Shown here piece by piece: positions 17,238 through 26,154 of a DNA stretch of 64,000 nt. The stretch comes from Candidatus Phosphoribacter baldrii (GTDB lineage: Bacteria; Actinomycetota; Actinomycetes; Actinomycetales; Dermatophilaceae): the NCBI GenBank assembly GCA_016704565.1, contig JADIZV010000003.1, positions 1 to 64,000 of the forward strand. The letters are read 5' to 3'. The notes beneath the pieces were generated by a model. It was not told the origin of the DNA, ran no database searches, and saw nothing but the letters and a program-made list of their open reading frames with translations. Made by a program: the position numbers and the translations under genes. Numbering within the stretch: the first letter of the stretch is position 1; each line of letters opens with the position of its first letter.

Positions 17238-20000
17238 GTGAATACCGGTAATGGCGAACCCAAGCTGGCGGCGGAGCAGCGCGCGCGAGTGCTGATCGAC
17301 CGTCAGCTTGCTGATGCCGGGTGGTCGGTTCGGGACAAGAAGTCGCTGAACCTGATCGCTCACCAGGGGGTCGCCTGCCGTGAGGTCGTGATGAAGACGG
17401 GGCACGGTCGCGTCGACTACCTGCTCTATGTCGACCGCAAGGTTGTCGGTGTGATCGAGGCCAAGCCGGAAGGGACGACCCTGTCGGGCGTGGAGTGGCA
17501 GTCCGCGGTCTACGCCAACGGTCTGCCGGCGGAGGCGGAGCTGAAGTCGATCACCGTGGATGGCAGGCTGCCGTTTGTTTTCGAGGCGAGTGGCTCCGAG
17601 ACCCATTTCACCAACGGCTACGACCCTCACCCGAGGGCTCGACGCATCTTCAACTTCCCGACCCCAGCGACGTTGGCCAAGCAGATCCGCGATGCCGAGG
17701 CCGACCCCGATAAGCCCACATGGCGTGCCAAGGTCCAGCAGCTGCCGCCACTCGACGAAGCGCCGCTCCGCCCAGCGCAGATCACCGCGATCAAAGGCAT
17801 CGAGCAGAGCCTGGCCAAGCAGCACCACGACCGGTCGCTCGTCCAGATGGCCACGGGAGCCGGGAAGACGTACACAGCGGTCACCGCGGCATACCGGCTC
17901 CTGAAGTTCGGCGGGTTCGGACGGATCCTGTTCCTGGTCGACCGCAACAACCTGGCCGAGCAGACGATCGCCGAGTTCCAGAACTACCGCACCCCCGATG
18001 ATGGGCGACGGTTCACCGAGCTTTACAACGTCGACAAGCTGACCAGCGCCGGGATGCTTGGCTCCTCGCACGTCATCGTCTCCACGATCCAGCGGGTCTT
18101 CTCGGTGCTGCGGGGGCAGGAGGTCGCCGAGGGCGATGACCCGAACCTCGACGACTTCGTCCCCGACGCCCCGATCACCGTGACCTACTCGCCCCAGATG
18201 CCGCCCGAGGCGTTCGACCTGGTCATTGTCGACGAGGCGCATCGGTCGATCTATGGCGTGTGGCGTGGGGTCCTGGAGTACTTCGATGCTCACGTGGTCG
18301 GCCTGACCGCGACGCCTGGCAAGCAGACCTTCGCGTTCTTCCGGCAGAACCTCGTCTCCGAGTACACGTACCCCCAGTCTGTTGCCGACCGGGTCAACGT
18401 CGACTTCGACCTGTACCGGATCCGCACGCAGATCAGCGAGCAGGGCGGGGCTATCGAGGCCGGCACGATCGTGCCCAAGGTCGATCGCCGCACCCGTCGG
18501 CAGCGGCTTGAGGCGATCGAGGAGGACTTCGAGTACACCCACAAGCAGCTCGACCGGGCCGTCACGGCGAAGTCGCAGATCCGGCTCGTCCTGGAGACCT
18601 TCCGCGACAAGCTCTTCACCGAGATCTTCCCCGGACGCTCCACCGTCCCCAAGACGCTGATCTTCGCCAAGGACGACGCCCACGCCGAGGAGATCGTCAC
18701 CACCGTGCGTGAGGTCTTCGGCAAGGGGAACGACTTCGCCGCCAAGATCACCTATGCCGCCCGCGACCCCAAGGGCCAACTCCAGGCCTTCCGCACGTCC
18801 CCGTCGTTGCGGATCGCGGTCACCGTCGACATGATCGCCACCGGCACCGACGTCAAGCCGCTGGAGTGCGTCTTCTTCATGCGCGACGTCCGTTCGGCGC
18901 AGTACTTCGAGCAGATGAAGGGCCGCGGCGCCCGCACCATCGCCCCCGCCGACTTCGCGTCCGTCACGCCGGATGCGGCGGCCAAGACGCGGTTCGTCAT
19001 CGTCGACGCGGTCGGTGTCACCGAACACGACTTCGTCGAGCCGCCCCTCAACCGGGACAAGACAATCAGCCTCAAGAAGCTGCTCGACAAGGCCGCCACC
19101 CTCACCCTGACCGAGGACGAGACCGCCACCCTCGCCTCTCGACTGGCCAAGCTCGAGCTCGAACTCACCGACGCCGAACGCAAGGAGCTCGACGACGTCG
19201 CCGGGCGCTCGGTGCGTGACATCGTCCGGGGCCTCGTCGATGCCGTCGATCCCGACGTCCAGGCCAAAGCTATCGAGGGCGCCAGCGACCCCGACCAGGC
19301 TCGCCGCGACCTCCTCGAACGCGCCGTCGAGCCCATCGCCGGCAGCCCCGACCTGCGCACTCGCCTCCTCGAGCTGCGCGCCACCCACGACCGGGTCATC
19401 GACGAGGTCAGCGTCGACACCCTCCTCGATGCCCATGGCGTCGTCGACACCACCCGCGCCAAGTCGGTCGTGGAGTCCTGGATGCAGTACCTGCTCGACC
19501 ACCGCGACGAGATCACCGCCATCCAGCTCGTCACCGAGGCCAAGGAACGCCGCATCGCTTTCGCCGACGTCCAGGAGCTCGCCGACCGCATCTCCCGCCC
19601 GCCCTACAACTGGACGCCCGACATCATCTGGAACGCCTACGAAGCCATCGACGTCGACCGAGTCCGCCACAGCGATCGGCACACCCTCACCGACCTGGTG
19701 TCACTGCTGCGCTATACCGTCGGCCTCGACAACGAGCTGGTCCCGTATGCCGCACGAGTCCAGGAGCGGTATGCCGCGTGGCTGGCCCAGCAGGCACAGT
19801 CGGGAACCGAGTTCTCTCCTCTCGAAAGGTGGTGGCTGGACCGCATGGTCGACGTCATCGCGTCCTCCGCCGGTATCACCGCCGACGACCTCGACCGCGC
19901 ACCCTTCACCGAGAAGGGCGGCGTCGACGGAGCACTCCGCGACCTCGGCGACCGCGCCGAGACCTACCTCAATCATCTGAACGCTGAACTCACCGCCTGA
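17238..20000 (+). CDS. hsdR: type I restriction endonuclease, R (motor/nuclease) subunit
   Basis: About 920 residues from GTG 17238 (TTG 17229 also possible). The N-terminal nuclease is VDYLLYVDRKVVGVIEAKPEG, with Asp60, Glu74 and Lys76 as the PD-(D/E)xK triad. The SF2 motor follows with Walker A ATGAGKT (about residue 205), the DEAH box LVIVDEAHRS (about 330), GLTATP, and FFMRDVRSAQYFEQMKGRGART as motif VI. It translocates and cuts unmodified DNA as part of an R2M2S complex. The C terminus is the helical HsdR/EcoEI-type region that docks on the methylase. The stop overlaps hsdS by one base (TGATG). Full length, no damage seen. Confidence 0.95.
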   Translation: MNTGNGEPKLAAEQRARVLIDRQLADAGWSVRDKKSLNLIAHQGVACREVVMKTGHGRVDYLLYVDRKVVGVIEAKPEGTTLSGVEWQSAVYANGLPAEAELKSITVDGRLPFVFEASGSETHFTNGYDPHPRARRIFNFPTPATLAKQIRDAEADPDKPTWRAKVQQLPPLDEAPLRPAQITAIKGIEQSLAKQHHDRSLVQMATGAGKTYTAVTAAYRLLKFGGFGRILFLVDRNNLAEQTIAEFQNYRTPDDGRRFTELYNVDKLTSAGMLGSSHVIVSTIQRVFSVLRGQEVAEGDDPNLDDFVPDAPITVTYSPQMPPEAFDLVIVDEAHRSIYGVWRGVLEYFDAHVVGLTATPGKQTFAFFRQNLVSEYTYPQSVADRVNVDFDLYRIRTQISEQGGAIEAGTIVPKVDRRTRRQRLEAIEEDFEYTHKQLDRAVTAKSQIRLVLETFRDKLFTEIFPGRSTVPKTLIFAKDDAHAEEIVTTVREVFGKGNDFAAKITYAARDPKGQLQAFRTSPSLRIAVTVDMIATGTDVKPLECVFFMRDVRSAQYFEQMKGRGARTIAPADFASVTPDAAAKTRFVIVDAVGVTEHDFVEPPLNRDKTISLKKLLDKAATLTLTEDETATLASRLAKLELELTDAERKELDDVAGRSVRDIVRGLVDAVDPDVQAKAIEGASDPDQARRDLLERAVEPIAGSPDLRTRLLELRATHDRVIDEVSVDTLLDAHGVVDTTRAKSVVESWMQYLLDHRDEITAIQLVTEAKERRIAFADVQELADRISRPPYNWTPDIIWNAYEAIDVDRVRHSDRHTLTDLVSLLRYTVGLDNELVPYAARVQERYAAWLAQQAQSGTEFSPLERWWLDRMVDVIASSAGITADDLDRAPFTEKGGVDGALRDLGDRAETYLNHLNAELTA

Positions 20001-21277
20001 TGCCTATTCCCTATCGACCACTTGGTGAAGTGCTCTTGCCGATGCCCAACAAGAGACTCTTGCAGCAGGGCTGGAGTCCTCGTTGCCTCCCCACGCCGTC
20101 TCCTGATCCTGAGCATTGGGCCGTAGTGAAGACAACAGCGATCCAGGCTGGGTGGTTTGATGACACACAGAACAAGCAACTGCCCCAGCCGCTGAAGCCT
20201 CGGCCTGCCATCGAGATTCAGGCAGGTGACCTCCTGATGACTTGCGCAGGTCCTCGATCCAGATGTGGTGTGCCAACTCTGGTGCGGAAGACGCGTCCCC
20301 GGCTGATGATGTCCGGCAAGATGTATCGGTTCCGACCACAAGACGAGCTCCTGCCCGAGTTCTTGGAGAAATGGCTTCTGAGCCCGGAGGCGCAACGGCG
20401 AATAGATCGAATGAAGACCGGTATCAGCGATAGCGGTCTGAACCTGACACAAGACCGCTTCCTGATGTTGCCTGTCCCGGTACCTACCGTGACTGAGCAG
20501 CGTCGGATCGTCGAGATCCTCGAAGAACACCTCTCGCACCTGGACGCCGCCGCTGCGGACTTGACTCGGGCCCACGTCCGCCTGGAGTCATTATCGGAGG
20601 CTGCGCTCCGGCTACGGATTCCGAGCCACACGGTTCGGCGACCTTTGTCGGATGTACTTGAGCTGCCACTGTCGAATGGTCGTTCCGTCCCGAGCCGTGA
20701 CGGCGGCTTCCCGGTCCTGCGCCTGACCGCCCTGAAGGAGGACGGGGTCGACTTGGGAGAACGCAAGGGCGGTGCGTGGGAGCGTGATGAGGCGGTGAGA
20801 TTTCTGGTGAAGCAGGGAGACTTCCTCATCGCACGCGGCAACGGCAGCCTTCGTCTTGTCGGCAAGGGGTCACTTCTACGACACGAACCCGATGAAGTCG
20901 CTTTCCCCGATACTGCGATCAGGGCACGTGCCCGAGCTTCTGCCGTCTTGCCCGAGTTCCTGAGTCTGGTCTGGAACGCGCGTTCAACGAGAGACCAGAT
21001 CGAACGGGTGGCCCGGACCAGCGCCGGGATCTACAAGGTCAATCAGTCCCAACTGGGCGCCATCCAGCTGCCCGTGCCGGAGCTGTCGGAGCAACTGAGC
21101 ATCATCGACGCCATGAGCCGACTTCAGGAACACCGTCACGTGGCCCTTGAGACGATCGACCTCGCCACTCGTCGGAGCCGCAGCCTTCGGCGAGCCGTGC
21201 TGGCGGCGGCGTTCGAGGGGAAACTCACGGGGCGCCATACGGACCTCGAAGTGGTCGAGAAGTTGGCAGAAGCATGA
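20000..21277 (+). CDS. hsdS: type I restriction system specificity subunit
   Basis: 425 residues with the two-half HsdS layout. Target-recognition region 1 (about 1-155) is followed by a central coiled segment (TEQRRIVEILEEHLSHLDAA). Region 2 (about 210-365) is followed by the second conserved helix (SEQLSIIDAMSRLQEHRHVALE) and the C-terminal RRAVLAAAFEGKLTGR typical of the family. It sets the bipartite DNA target for both methylation and cleavage. The recognised sequence cannot be predicted from this. It overlaps hsdR by one base and the next gene by 4 bp (ATGA). Confidence 0.93.
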   Translation: MPIPYRPLGEVLLPMPNKRLLQQGWSPRCLPTPSPDPEHWAVVKTTAIQAGWFDDTQNKQLPQPLKPRPAIEIQAGDLLMTCAGPRSRCGVPTLVRKTRPRLMMSGKMYRFRPQDELLPEFLEKWLLSPEAQRRIDRMKTGISDSGLNLTQDRFLMLPVPVPTVTEQRRIVEILEEHLSHLDAAAADLTRAHVRLESLSEAALRLRIPSHTVRRPLSDVLELPLSNGRSVPSRDGGFPVLRLTALKEDGVDLGERKGGAWERDEAVRFLVKQGDFLIARGNGSLRLVGKGSLLRHEPDEVAFPDTAIRARARASAVLPEFLSLVWNARSTRDQIERVARTSAGIYKVNQSQLGAIQLPVPELSEQLSIIDAMSRLQEHRHVALETIDLATRRSRSLRRAVLAAAFEGKLTGRHTDLEVVEKLAEA

Positions 21278-22173
21278 ACGGCAAGCAGGTGAAGCTCTTC
21301 CTTGTCGACGGTACGCCGGGTGGGCTGACGACAGCTGAGATCACCAACTGGACGGGGCATGTTCTCTCCGCCCGGCGCTCGGATCTGGCGGATCTGCTGA
21401 AGCGCGAGGAAGTGCAACGTACCGGTGTGTACCTCCTGCTCGGTGATGACGAGACTGCGCTCGGGGACACTCTCTGCTACATCGGAGAAGCTGACGTCAT
21501 CGCGACGCGCCTCCGGTATCACGCGAATAGCCAGGACAAAGCGTTCTGGGACCGGGTCGTGGTCATTACGTCGAAGGACACGAACCTGACCAAGTCTCAC
21601 GGCCGGTACCTCGAGTCGCGCTTGATCCAGTTGGCGACCAAGGCCGGTCGCGTCTCGTTGGAGAACGGGACAGCTCCGCCTACGCCGAACCTCCCTGAGG
21701 CGGATGCCTCAGACATGGAGTACTTCATCGGGCAGTTGCAGATCATGCTGCCGGTCTTGGGCGTCAATGCGATCCGAGTGCGGAAGGCACCCACTCCGCT
21801 CGCTTCGGATCCCGTCGAGTCCCCGATCTTCACGCTGAGCAACGCCAAGGCCGGCGTTCAGGCGTCCGCCCAGCAAATCGATGGCGAGTTCACACTCTTG
21901 GCTGGCTCCCGCGTGGTGCCGCACTGGCATGGTGTGGGCAAGGCGACGAGCACCCAACGGGCTTACGCGGGCTATCGGGCGCGGCACGAGAGCCTCCTGG
22001 CGGACGGCTCGATCGTCGCCGAGGGCGGCGCGGGGCTAGTGACCCGGGACATCGTCTTCTCGTCCCCGTCCACGGCCGGCGCCGTAGCGCTTGGTCGCTC
22101 CTGCAACGGACGCGTCGAGTGGGTGTCGTCCGAGGGCTCCTTCGGTGCCTGGGAGAGCCGTGGCATTGACTGA
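21274..22173 (+). CDS. GIY-YIG nuclease-domain protein with C-terminal DUF4357
   Basis: 299 residues. A GIY-YIG nuclease domain occupies roughly residues 48-145: GVYLL (51-55), CYIGEADVIATRLRYH with Tyr69-Ile-Gly71 and the catalytic Arg79, and the Glu in HGRYLESRLI. The C-terminal part (FTLLAGSRVV..., DIVFSSPSTAGAVALGRSCNGR) matches DUF4357, a domain that often follows GIY-YIG in restriction-associated proteins. It lies between hsdS and hsdM with overlapping starts and stops, so it is made together with the type I enzyme. It may be an extra nuclease or a cofactor of the system; this is not proven. Confidence 0.87.
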   Translation: MNGKQVKLFLVDGTPGGLTTAEITNWTGHVLSARRSDLADLLKREEVQRTGVYLLLGDDETALGDTLCYIGEADVIATRLRYHANSQDKAFWDRVVVITSKDTNLTKSHGRYLESRLIQLATKAGRVSLENGTAPPTPNLPEADASDMEYFIGQLQIMLPVLGVNAIRVRKAPTPLASDPVESPIFTLSNAKAGVQASAQQIDGEFTLLAGSRVVPHWHGVGKATSTQRAYAGYRARHESLLADGSIVAEGGAGLVTRDIVFSSPSTAGAVALGRSCNGRVEWVSSEGSFGAWESRGID

Positions 22174-22825
22174 GGAACCTTTGGTTGATGCGCGAGCGCT
22201 GCTTCGGAGCTTGGCCGCCAAGCGGCCCGTCTTTCACTCCGAGGCGGACTTCCAGTTCGCGTTCGCGTGGGAGGCGAAGCTCGCACGGCCGAACTTGGAG
22301 GTTCGGCTTGAGACTCACCCGGAGCCAGCGGTCCGTCTCGATCTGGAGTTGATCACGCCCGCGGGCGACCGTGGGGTGGCAGTCGAGCTGAAGTACATGA
22401 CTCGGCTCTGGGCCGGTACCGATCGCGGCGAGTCTTTCGCACTGAAGAACCACGGAGCCTCGGACCTGCGCGGCTACGACGTCGTCAAGGACATCCACCG
22501 CGTAGAACGCTTCACGCTCAACCGGCAAGGGTGGACAGGGCTGGTGGTCGTCCTGACCAATGAAGCCGGCTACTGGCGGCCGCGCACCCACGGCCGGATC
22601 ACCAATGCCGAGGCATTCAGGCTCGGCGACGGCGCCGTGCTGGAGGGCTCTCGCGCCTGGGGGCCCAACACCGGCGGCACCTCTCGCGGCAGAGAAGCGG
22701 CGCTCGTCCTGCGTGGCTCATATCCGCTGACGTGGATCGACTACTCGACCCTCGGTTCCGGTCCGGCGGAGACATTCCGCGCGCTCATCATCCAGATTGG
22801 AGGGACCAATGAAGTGGGGTCGTGA
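22160..22825 (+). CDS. PD-(D/E)xK-like protein inside the type I restriction operon
   Basis: 221 residues from GTG 22160, with GGGAGAG seven bases upstream; it overlaps the GIY-YIG gene by 14 bp. Residues 28-78 contain EADFQFAFAWEAKL, RLDLELITP and VAVELKYM: Glu28/38, Asp61 and Glu76-x-Lys78 fit a PD-(D/E)xK nuclease core. The C-terminal half (GWTGLVVVLTNEAGYWRP, YPLTWIDYSTLG) is unassigned. I do not know a named family. Its place between hsdS and hsdM points to an accessory role, either as a nuclease or as a structural relic of one. Confidence 0.72.
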   Translation: MALTEEPLVDARALLRSLAAKRPVFHSEADFQFAFAWEAKLARPNLEVRLETHPEPAVRLDLELITPAGDRGVAVELKYMTRLWAGTDRGESFALKNHGASDLRGYDVVKDIHRVERFTLNRQGWTGLVVVLTNEAGYWRPRTHGRITNAEAFRLGDGAVLEGSRAWGPNTGGTSRGREAALVLRGSYPLTWIDYSTLGSGPAETFRALIIQIGGTNEVGS

Positions 22826-23204
22826 GGAGTCCGAGTGGCAAGAGCTCGTCGAGGCGACAGGCCAGTTCCTCGCTGAGCAGGCGCGATTGGCACGATTGAC
22901 CACGTACACCGAGGTGAACACGGTCCTGCACCAGCGGACAGGCCATCGACGCTTCGATTTCAACCAAGACCGCGAGCGGGCGGCGCTTGGAGCCATCCTC
23001 GGAGAGGTCGCCACCGAGAAGCTGGCCGGGGTGGGCGCACTGATCTCGTCGATCGTTGTCTACCTGGGCCAGAACGACGCAGGTCCTGGCTTCTTCCGAC
23101 TGGCCTCGTCGCTCGGCCTACTCACCCCCAAGCCCACAGCGGACCAGAAGCTCGAGTTCTGGGCCGAGCAGGTAAAGAGGACGCATGACCACTACAGTCG
23201 CTGA
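22809..23204 (+). CDS. small uncharacterised protein between accessory nuclease and hsdM
   Basis: 131 residues from ATG 22809 (GGAGGG six bases upstream), overlapping the previous gene by 17 bp and hsdM by 20 bp. It is soluble and helical, with ETGQFLAEQARLARLTTYTEVN, RRFDFNQDRERAALGAILGEV and DAGPGFFRLASSLGLL. The segment around DAGPGFF resembles small proteins seen beside restriction-type nucleases, but no function can be assigned. The tight overlaps argue that it is translated with hsdM. Confidence 0.75.
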   Translation: MKWGREESEWQELVEATGQFLAEQARLARLTTYTEVNTVLHQRTGHRRFDFNQDRERAALGAILGEVATEKLAGVGALISSIVVYLGQNDAGPGFFRLASSLGLLTPKPTADQKLEFWAEQVKRTHDHYSR

Positions 23205-24684
23205 CTCCCGACGACTCGTCGACAAGCTGTGGTCGTACTGCGACGTCCTCCGTGACGACGGCGTCGGTGTCATCGAGTACACCGAGCAGCTGACCTACCT
23301 CCTCTTTCTCAAGATGGCGCACGAGCGCGCCACGCGGAAGCTCCGACCGCAGCAGATCGTGCCGGAGGAGTACTCCTGGCAGAAGCTGCTGGACGCGCAG
23401 GGCGACCAGCTCGAGTTCGAGTACACCCGCATCCTCAACGGCCTCGCCCGGCAGCCCGGCGTGATCGGCACGATCTTCCGCAAGGCGCAGAACCGGATTC
23501 AGGACCCGGCCAAGCTCAAGCGCCTCGTCGTCGACCTCATCGACAAGGAGAACTGGAGCGGCACCGGCACCGACATCAAGGGTGACGCCTACGAGGAGCT
23601 GCTCAGCAAGGGCGCCTCCGACAAGGGGTCCGGTGCCGGCCAGTACTTCACTCCGCGTGCTCTCATCCAGGCCATCGTCGACGTCATCCAGCCAACGGTC
23701 GATGACTCCGTCGTCGACCCCGCGTGCGGTACCGGTGGCTTCCTTCTCGTGGCGAGTGAGTATGCCGCGCAGGGCGCCGAGTCCATGACACCCACAGAGC
23801 GGGACAAGCTCCGAGACAGCTTTGTCACCGGCTTCGAGCTCGTCGACGGCACAGCCCGGCTGGCCGCCATGAACCTACTGCTCCACGGGATGGGTTCCGC
23901 AGAGGGCGACTCCCTCATCGAGGTCCGGGACTCGCTCATCGCCGACCCGGGTCAGCGCTGGTCAGTTGTGCTCTCGAACCCGCCGTTCGGGAAGAAGTCG
24001 TCGCTGACGATGATCGGTGCCGACGGACGAGAGGTCCGAGAGGATCGCGAGATCGAGCGCCAGGACTTTGTCGCGACGACGAGCAACAAGCAACTCAACT
24101 TCGTCCAGCACATCATGACGATCCTCGACACCAACGGCCGTGCTGCAGTCGTCCTGCCCGACAACGTCCTCTTCGAAGGCGGCGCCGGCGAAGTCATCCG
24201 TCGCAAGCTCCTCACCGACTTCGACCTACACACCATGTTGCGCCTCCCGACGGGCATCTTCTACGCCCAGGGCGTCAAGGCGAACGTGCTCTTCTTCCAA
24301 AAGAAGGTTGCCCGTCCCGGCCAACCCTGGACTGAGCGGCTGTGGGTCTACGACCTGCGCACGAACAAGCACTTCACCCTCAAGCAGAACCCCCTCCGGC
24401 GAGCCGATCTCGAGGACTTCGTCGCGGCATACAAGCCGGGAGCACGGGGCGAGCGGGAGGAGTGCGAACGCTGGAAGTCGTTCACCTACGACGAGATCAC
24501 GGCTCGTGACAAGGCCAACCTCGACATCACGTGGCTGCGTGACGAGTCCCTCGAGGATCTCGACAACCTGCCGTCACCGGATGTCTTGGCGCGCGAGATC
24601 GTCGAGGATCTCACCGCCGCCCTTGAGGAGTTCGAAGCAGTCGCGACCGCGTTGGAGGAGCAGCTGGCCCGACCGGTCGAGTAG
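23185..24684 (+). CDS. hsdM: type I restriction system DNA adenine-N6 methyltransferase
   Basis: 499 residues. Residues 1-130 are the HsdM N-terminal helical domain (DKLWSYCDVLRDDGVGVIEYTEQLTYLLFLKM). The catalytic domain has the AdoMet motif DPACGTGGFL at residue 178 and the N6-adenine motif NPPF at 265. The C-terminal region (FYAQGVKANVLFFQKK) is typical. It methylates the host target and forms the core of the restriction complex. It is the last gene of the operon, unlike the common R-M-S or M-S-R orders. Intact. Confidence 0.95.
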   Translation: MTTTVADSRRLVDKLWSYCDVLRDDGVGVIEYTEQLTYLLFLKMAHERATRKLRPQQIVPEEYSWQKLLDAQGDQLEFEYTRILNGLARQPGVIGTIFRKAQNRIQDPAKLKRLVVDLIDKENWSGTGTDIKGDAYEELLSKGASDKGSGAGQYFTPRALIQAIVDVIQPTVDDSVVDPACGTGGFLLVASEYAAQGAESMTPTERDKLRDSFVTGFELVDGTARLAAMNLLLHGMGSAEGDSLIEVRDSLIADPGQRWSVVLSNPPFGKKSSLTMIGADGREVREDREIERQDFVATTSNKQLNFVQHIMTILDTNGRAAVVLPDNVLFEGGAGEVIRRKLLTDFDLHTMLRLPTGIFYAQGVKANVLFFQKKVARPGQPWTERLWVYDLRTNKHFTLKQNPLRRADLEDFVAAYKPGARGEREECERWKSFTYDEITARDKANLDITWLRDESLEDLDNLPSPDVLAREIVEDLTAALEEFEAVATALEEQLARPVE

Positions 24685-24702
24685 GCCCTTCCCAACCGCT
24701 GC

Positions 24703-24716
24703 ACATACCGGTATGT
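24703..24716. promoter_or_regulatory. 14-bp perfect palindrome centred on TACCGGTA
   Basis: ACATACCGGTATGT is a perfect palindrome, followed at 24721 by a second half-like AAACCGGTAA. The inner TACCGGTA also occurs at 17243-17250, right at the hsdR start codon. It may be an operator for the ribbon-helix-helix-like protein encoded at 24852, or for the XRE regulator; both are guesses from position. Confidence 0.4.
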
Positions 24717-24851
24717 TCACAAACCGGTAAGCCACACCGGATCTCCGATAGATCGAACGTGGCCCGGACGGGCCTGACCACCCCGGGCGGCAAGCAACGG
24801 GCTATCACCCTCTGGCCCAGCTTCGTTGAAGTTGGAGTGCCGGAGGAAGAG

Positions 24852-25058
24852 ATGGTCGCCAAGCAACCCATCAAGGCCCGACGTGGGCGCCCGCGGCTGC
24901 GCGCCATCTCCACGGACTGCCCGGTCCGTGTCGAGTTGCGGCTCACCCCCGAACTGGCACGACGCCTCTTCGCCGTCGCCGACGACACAGGACGCACGGT
25001 GAGTGCAGTCGGCGAAGCCGCCCTTCAGGAGGTACTCCTCAAGGAGCAGGCCATGTGA
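24852..25058 (+). CDS. small ribbon-helix-helix-like DNA-binding protein
   Basis: 68 residues from ATG 24852, chosen because GGAGGAAGAG directly precedes it; a GTG at 24759 would add 31 poorly coding residues. A basic arm (KARRGRPRLR, AT-hook-like) leads into VRVELRLTPELARRLFAVADDTGRTVSAVGEAALQEVLL, a beta-strand plus two helices as in ribbon-helix-helix/CopG proteins. It stands between the restriction operon and the transposition genes and could regulate either. Short, but well formed. Confidence 0.65.
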   Translation: MVAKQPIKARRGRPRLRAISTDCPVRVELRLTPELARRLFAVADDTGRTVSAVGEAALQEVLLKEQAM

Positions 25059-25257
25059 CGCGACCCGGGCACTTCTGGGAGCCCGTCATCCCCCAGACAC
25101 GACGAAAGCCGGGCGGCAACCCGGCTTCGACGCGAAACGCGGCAGGACCGCGCTCAAGTTCATTCAACCCGAAACCCCTTGGGGGCTCGCTGCTGCCATT
25201 GTGGCGACCCGACGTGCCCGCGTCAACGGTGAGCCTCTTGACGAGAGGAAACCCTTC
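25059..25257 (+). other. 199-bp gap ahead of the transposition operon
   Basis: No convincing gene. The tnsA-like frame is open through it, but the better ribosome site (GAGAGGAAAC) precedes ATG 25258. GAAAGCCGGGCGGCAACCCGGCTTCG at about 25104-25129 contains AAGCCGGG and CCCGGCTT arms with a short GCGGCAA loop, a likely terminator for the upstream small gene. Confidence 0.45.
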
Positions 25258-26154
25258 ATGGGCAAACGCCACTCCGCGGTCCCTCACAGGCTCGGCCGAC
25301 GGACCAACTTCATCCCCTCACTCGACGGACGGCCCGCGAAGTGGGCAGAGGTCATGGATGTCGCTGGCAACGTCGCCGAGCGGGCGAAGGTGGCGTCAGC
25401 CGCCACGGCGACACTGCTGACCATCGACACCACCGGCTCGCCCAGCGTCGCGACCGCCGACGTCAACTCCTTGATGTCGATGGTGCCGGACCAGCTGTTT
25501 CCCGTCCGCCGCCCTGCCTCCCACAAGGGAATGACGAACTACATCTCCAGAGTGGTCGTCCCGACCGAGGTACACGAGTGCCGGGCGGTGTGGTGCGAGA
25601 GCTTCAACGAGCTCACCCATCTCCGCGACCTGCTGATCACTCGACAACCGACCCAGGTGGCCACACAGCCCATGCGACTGGAGTGGGTCATGACGACTGG
25701 AGTCCGGGGGCACGTCCCCGACCTTCTCCTCCGCGACGCTGACAGTCGTCCGCTCTTGGTCGATGTGACCACACGGAGCAAGCTCGACGATCCAAGATTG
25801 CAGGGAGTGCTTCAGCTGACGGCAGCGACGGCTGACGCCCTGGGCTGGGAGTACCAGGTGCGGACCGAGCTCCCCGCCCAGCGGGTGCGGAACCTCAACT
25901 TCTTCCACGCCGGGCGGAATGACACCGTTCAGGACCGGATCGGCGCGTCACGGGTATTGCGCCAAGCACCGGGCTCGATAGACGTCCAGCGGGCCAGCGA
26001 TCTTCTTGGTGGCGGGCCACAAGGCTTCGTCCGCCTATGGGATCTCATCGCGCACGGCCACGTGCAGATCAATCTCGACTCCGTGATCGAGCGGGACAGC
26101 GCCGTTGCGTTCCAGGCAACGGGGGGAGGTGCGTCGTGGCTGCACGCCATGTGA
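25258..26154 (+). CDS. tnsA: TnsA-like heteromeric transposase endonuclease subunit
   Basis: 298 residues. In Tn7, TnsA is a restriction-enzyme-fold nuclease that cuts the 5' ends of the element and makes transposition cut-and-paste. Here the likely core is WCESFNELTHLRDLL (Glu114 or Glu118), HVPDLLLRD (Asp155) and PLLVDVTTRSK (168-174), followed by LGWEYQVRTELPAQRVRNLNFF, the segment actinobacterial TnsA-like proteins share. The canonical Gln-x-Lys of Tn7 TnsA is replaced by Asp-Val-Thr, so activity is uncertain. It overlaps tniA by 19 bp, as expected for a transposition operon. Confidence 0.83.
   Translation: MGKRHSAVPHRLGRRTNFIPSLDGRPAKWAEVMDVAGNVAERAKVASAATATLLTIDTTGSPSVATADVNSLMSMVPDQLFPVRRPASHKGMTNYISRVVVPTEVHECRAVWCESFNELTHLRDLLITRQPTQVATQPMRLEWVMTTGVRGHVPDLLLRDADSRPLLVDVTTRSKLDDPRLQGVLQLTAATADALGWEYQVRTELPAQRVRNLNFFHAGRNDTVQDRIGASRVLRQAPGSIDVQRASDLLGGGPQGFVRLWDLIAHGHVQINLDSVIERDSAVAFQATGGGASWLHAM

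Noticed and set aside
17223..19682. Long open minus-strand frame (about 819 codons) opposite hsdR
   Set aside because: Shadow of GC-rich coding on the other strand; low-complexity Val/Gly/Asp/Glu translation with no domain, while hsdR is clearly real.
24759..24851. Longer start for the RHH-like protein at GTG 24759
   Set aside because: Adds 31 residues without conserved pattern and bypasses the strong GGAGGAAGAG before ATG 24852.
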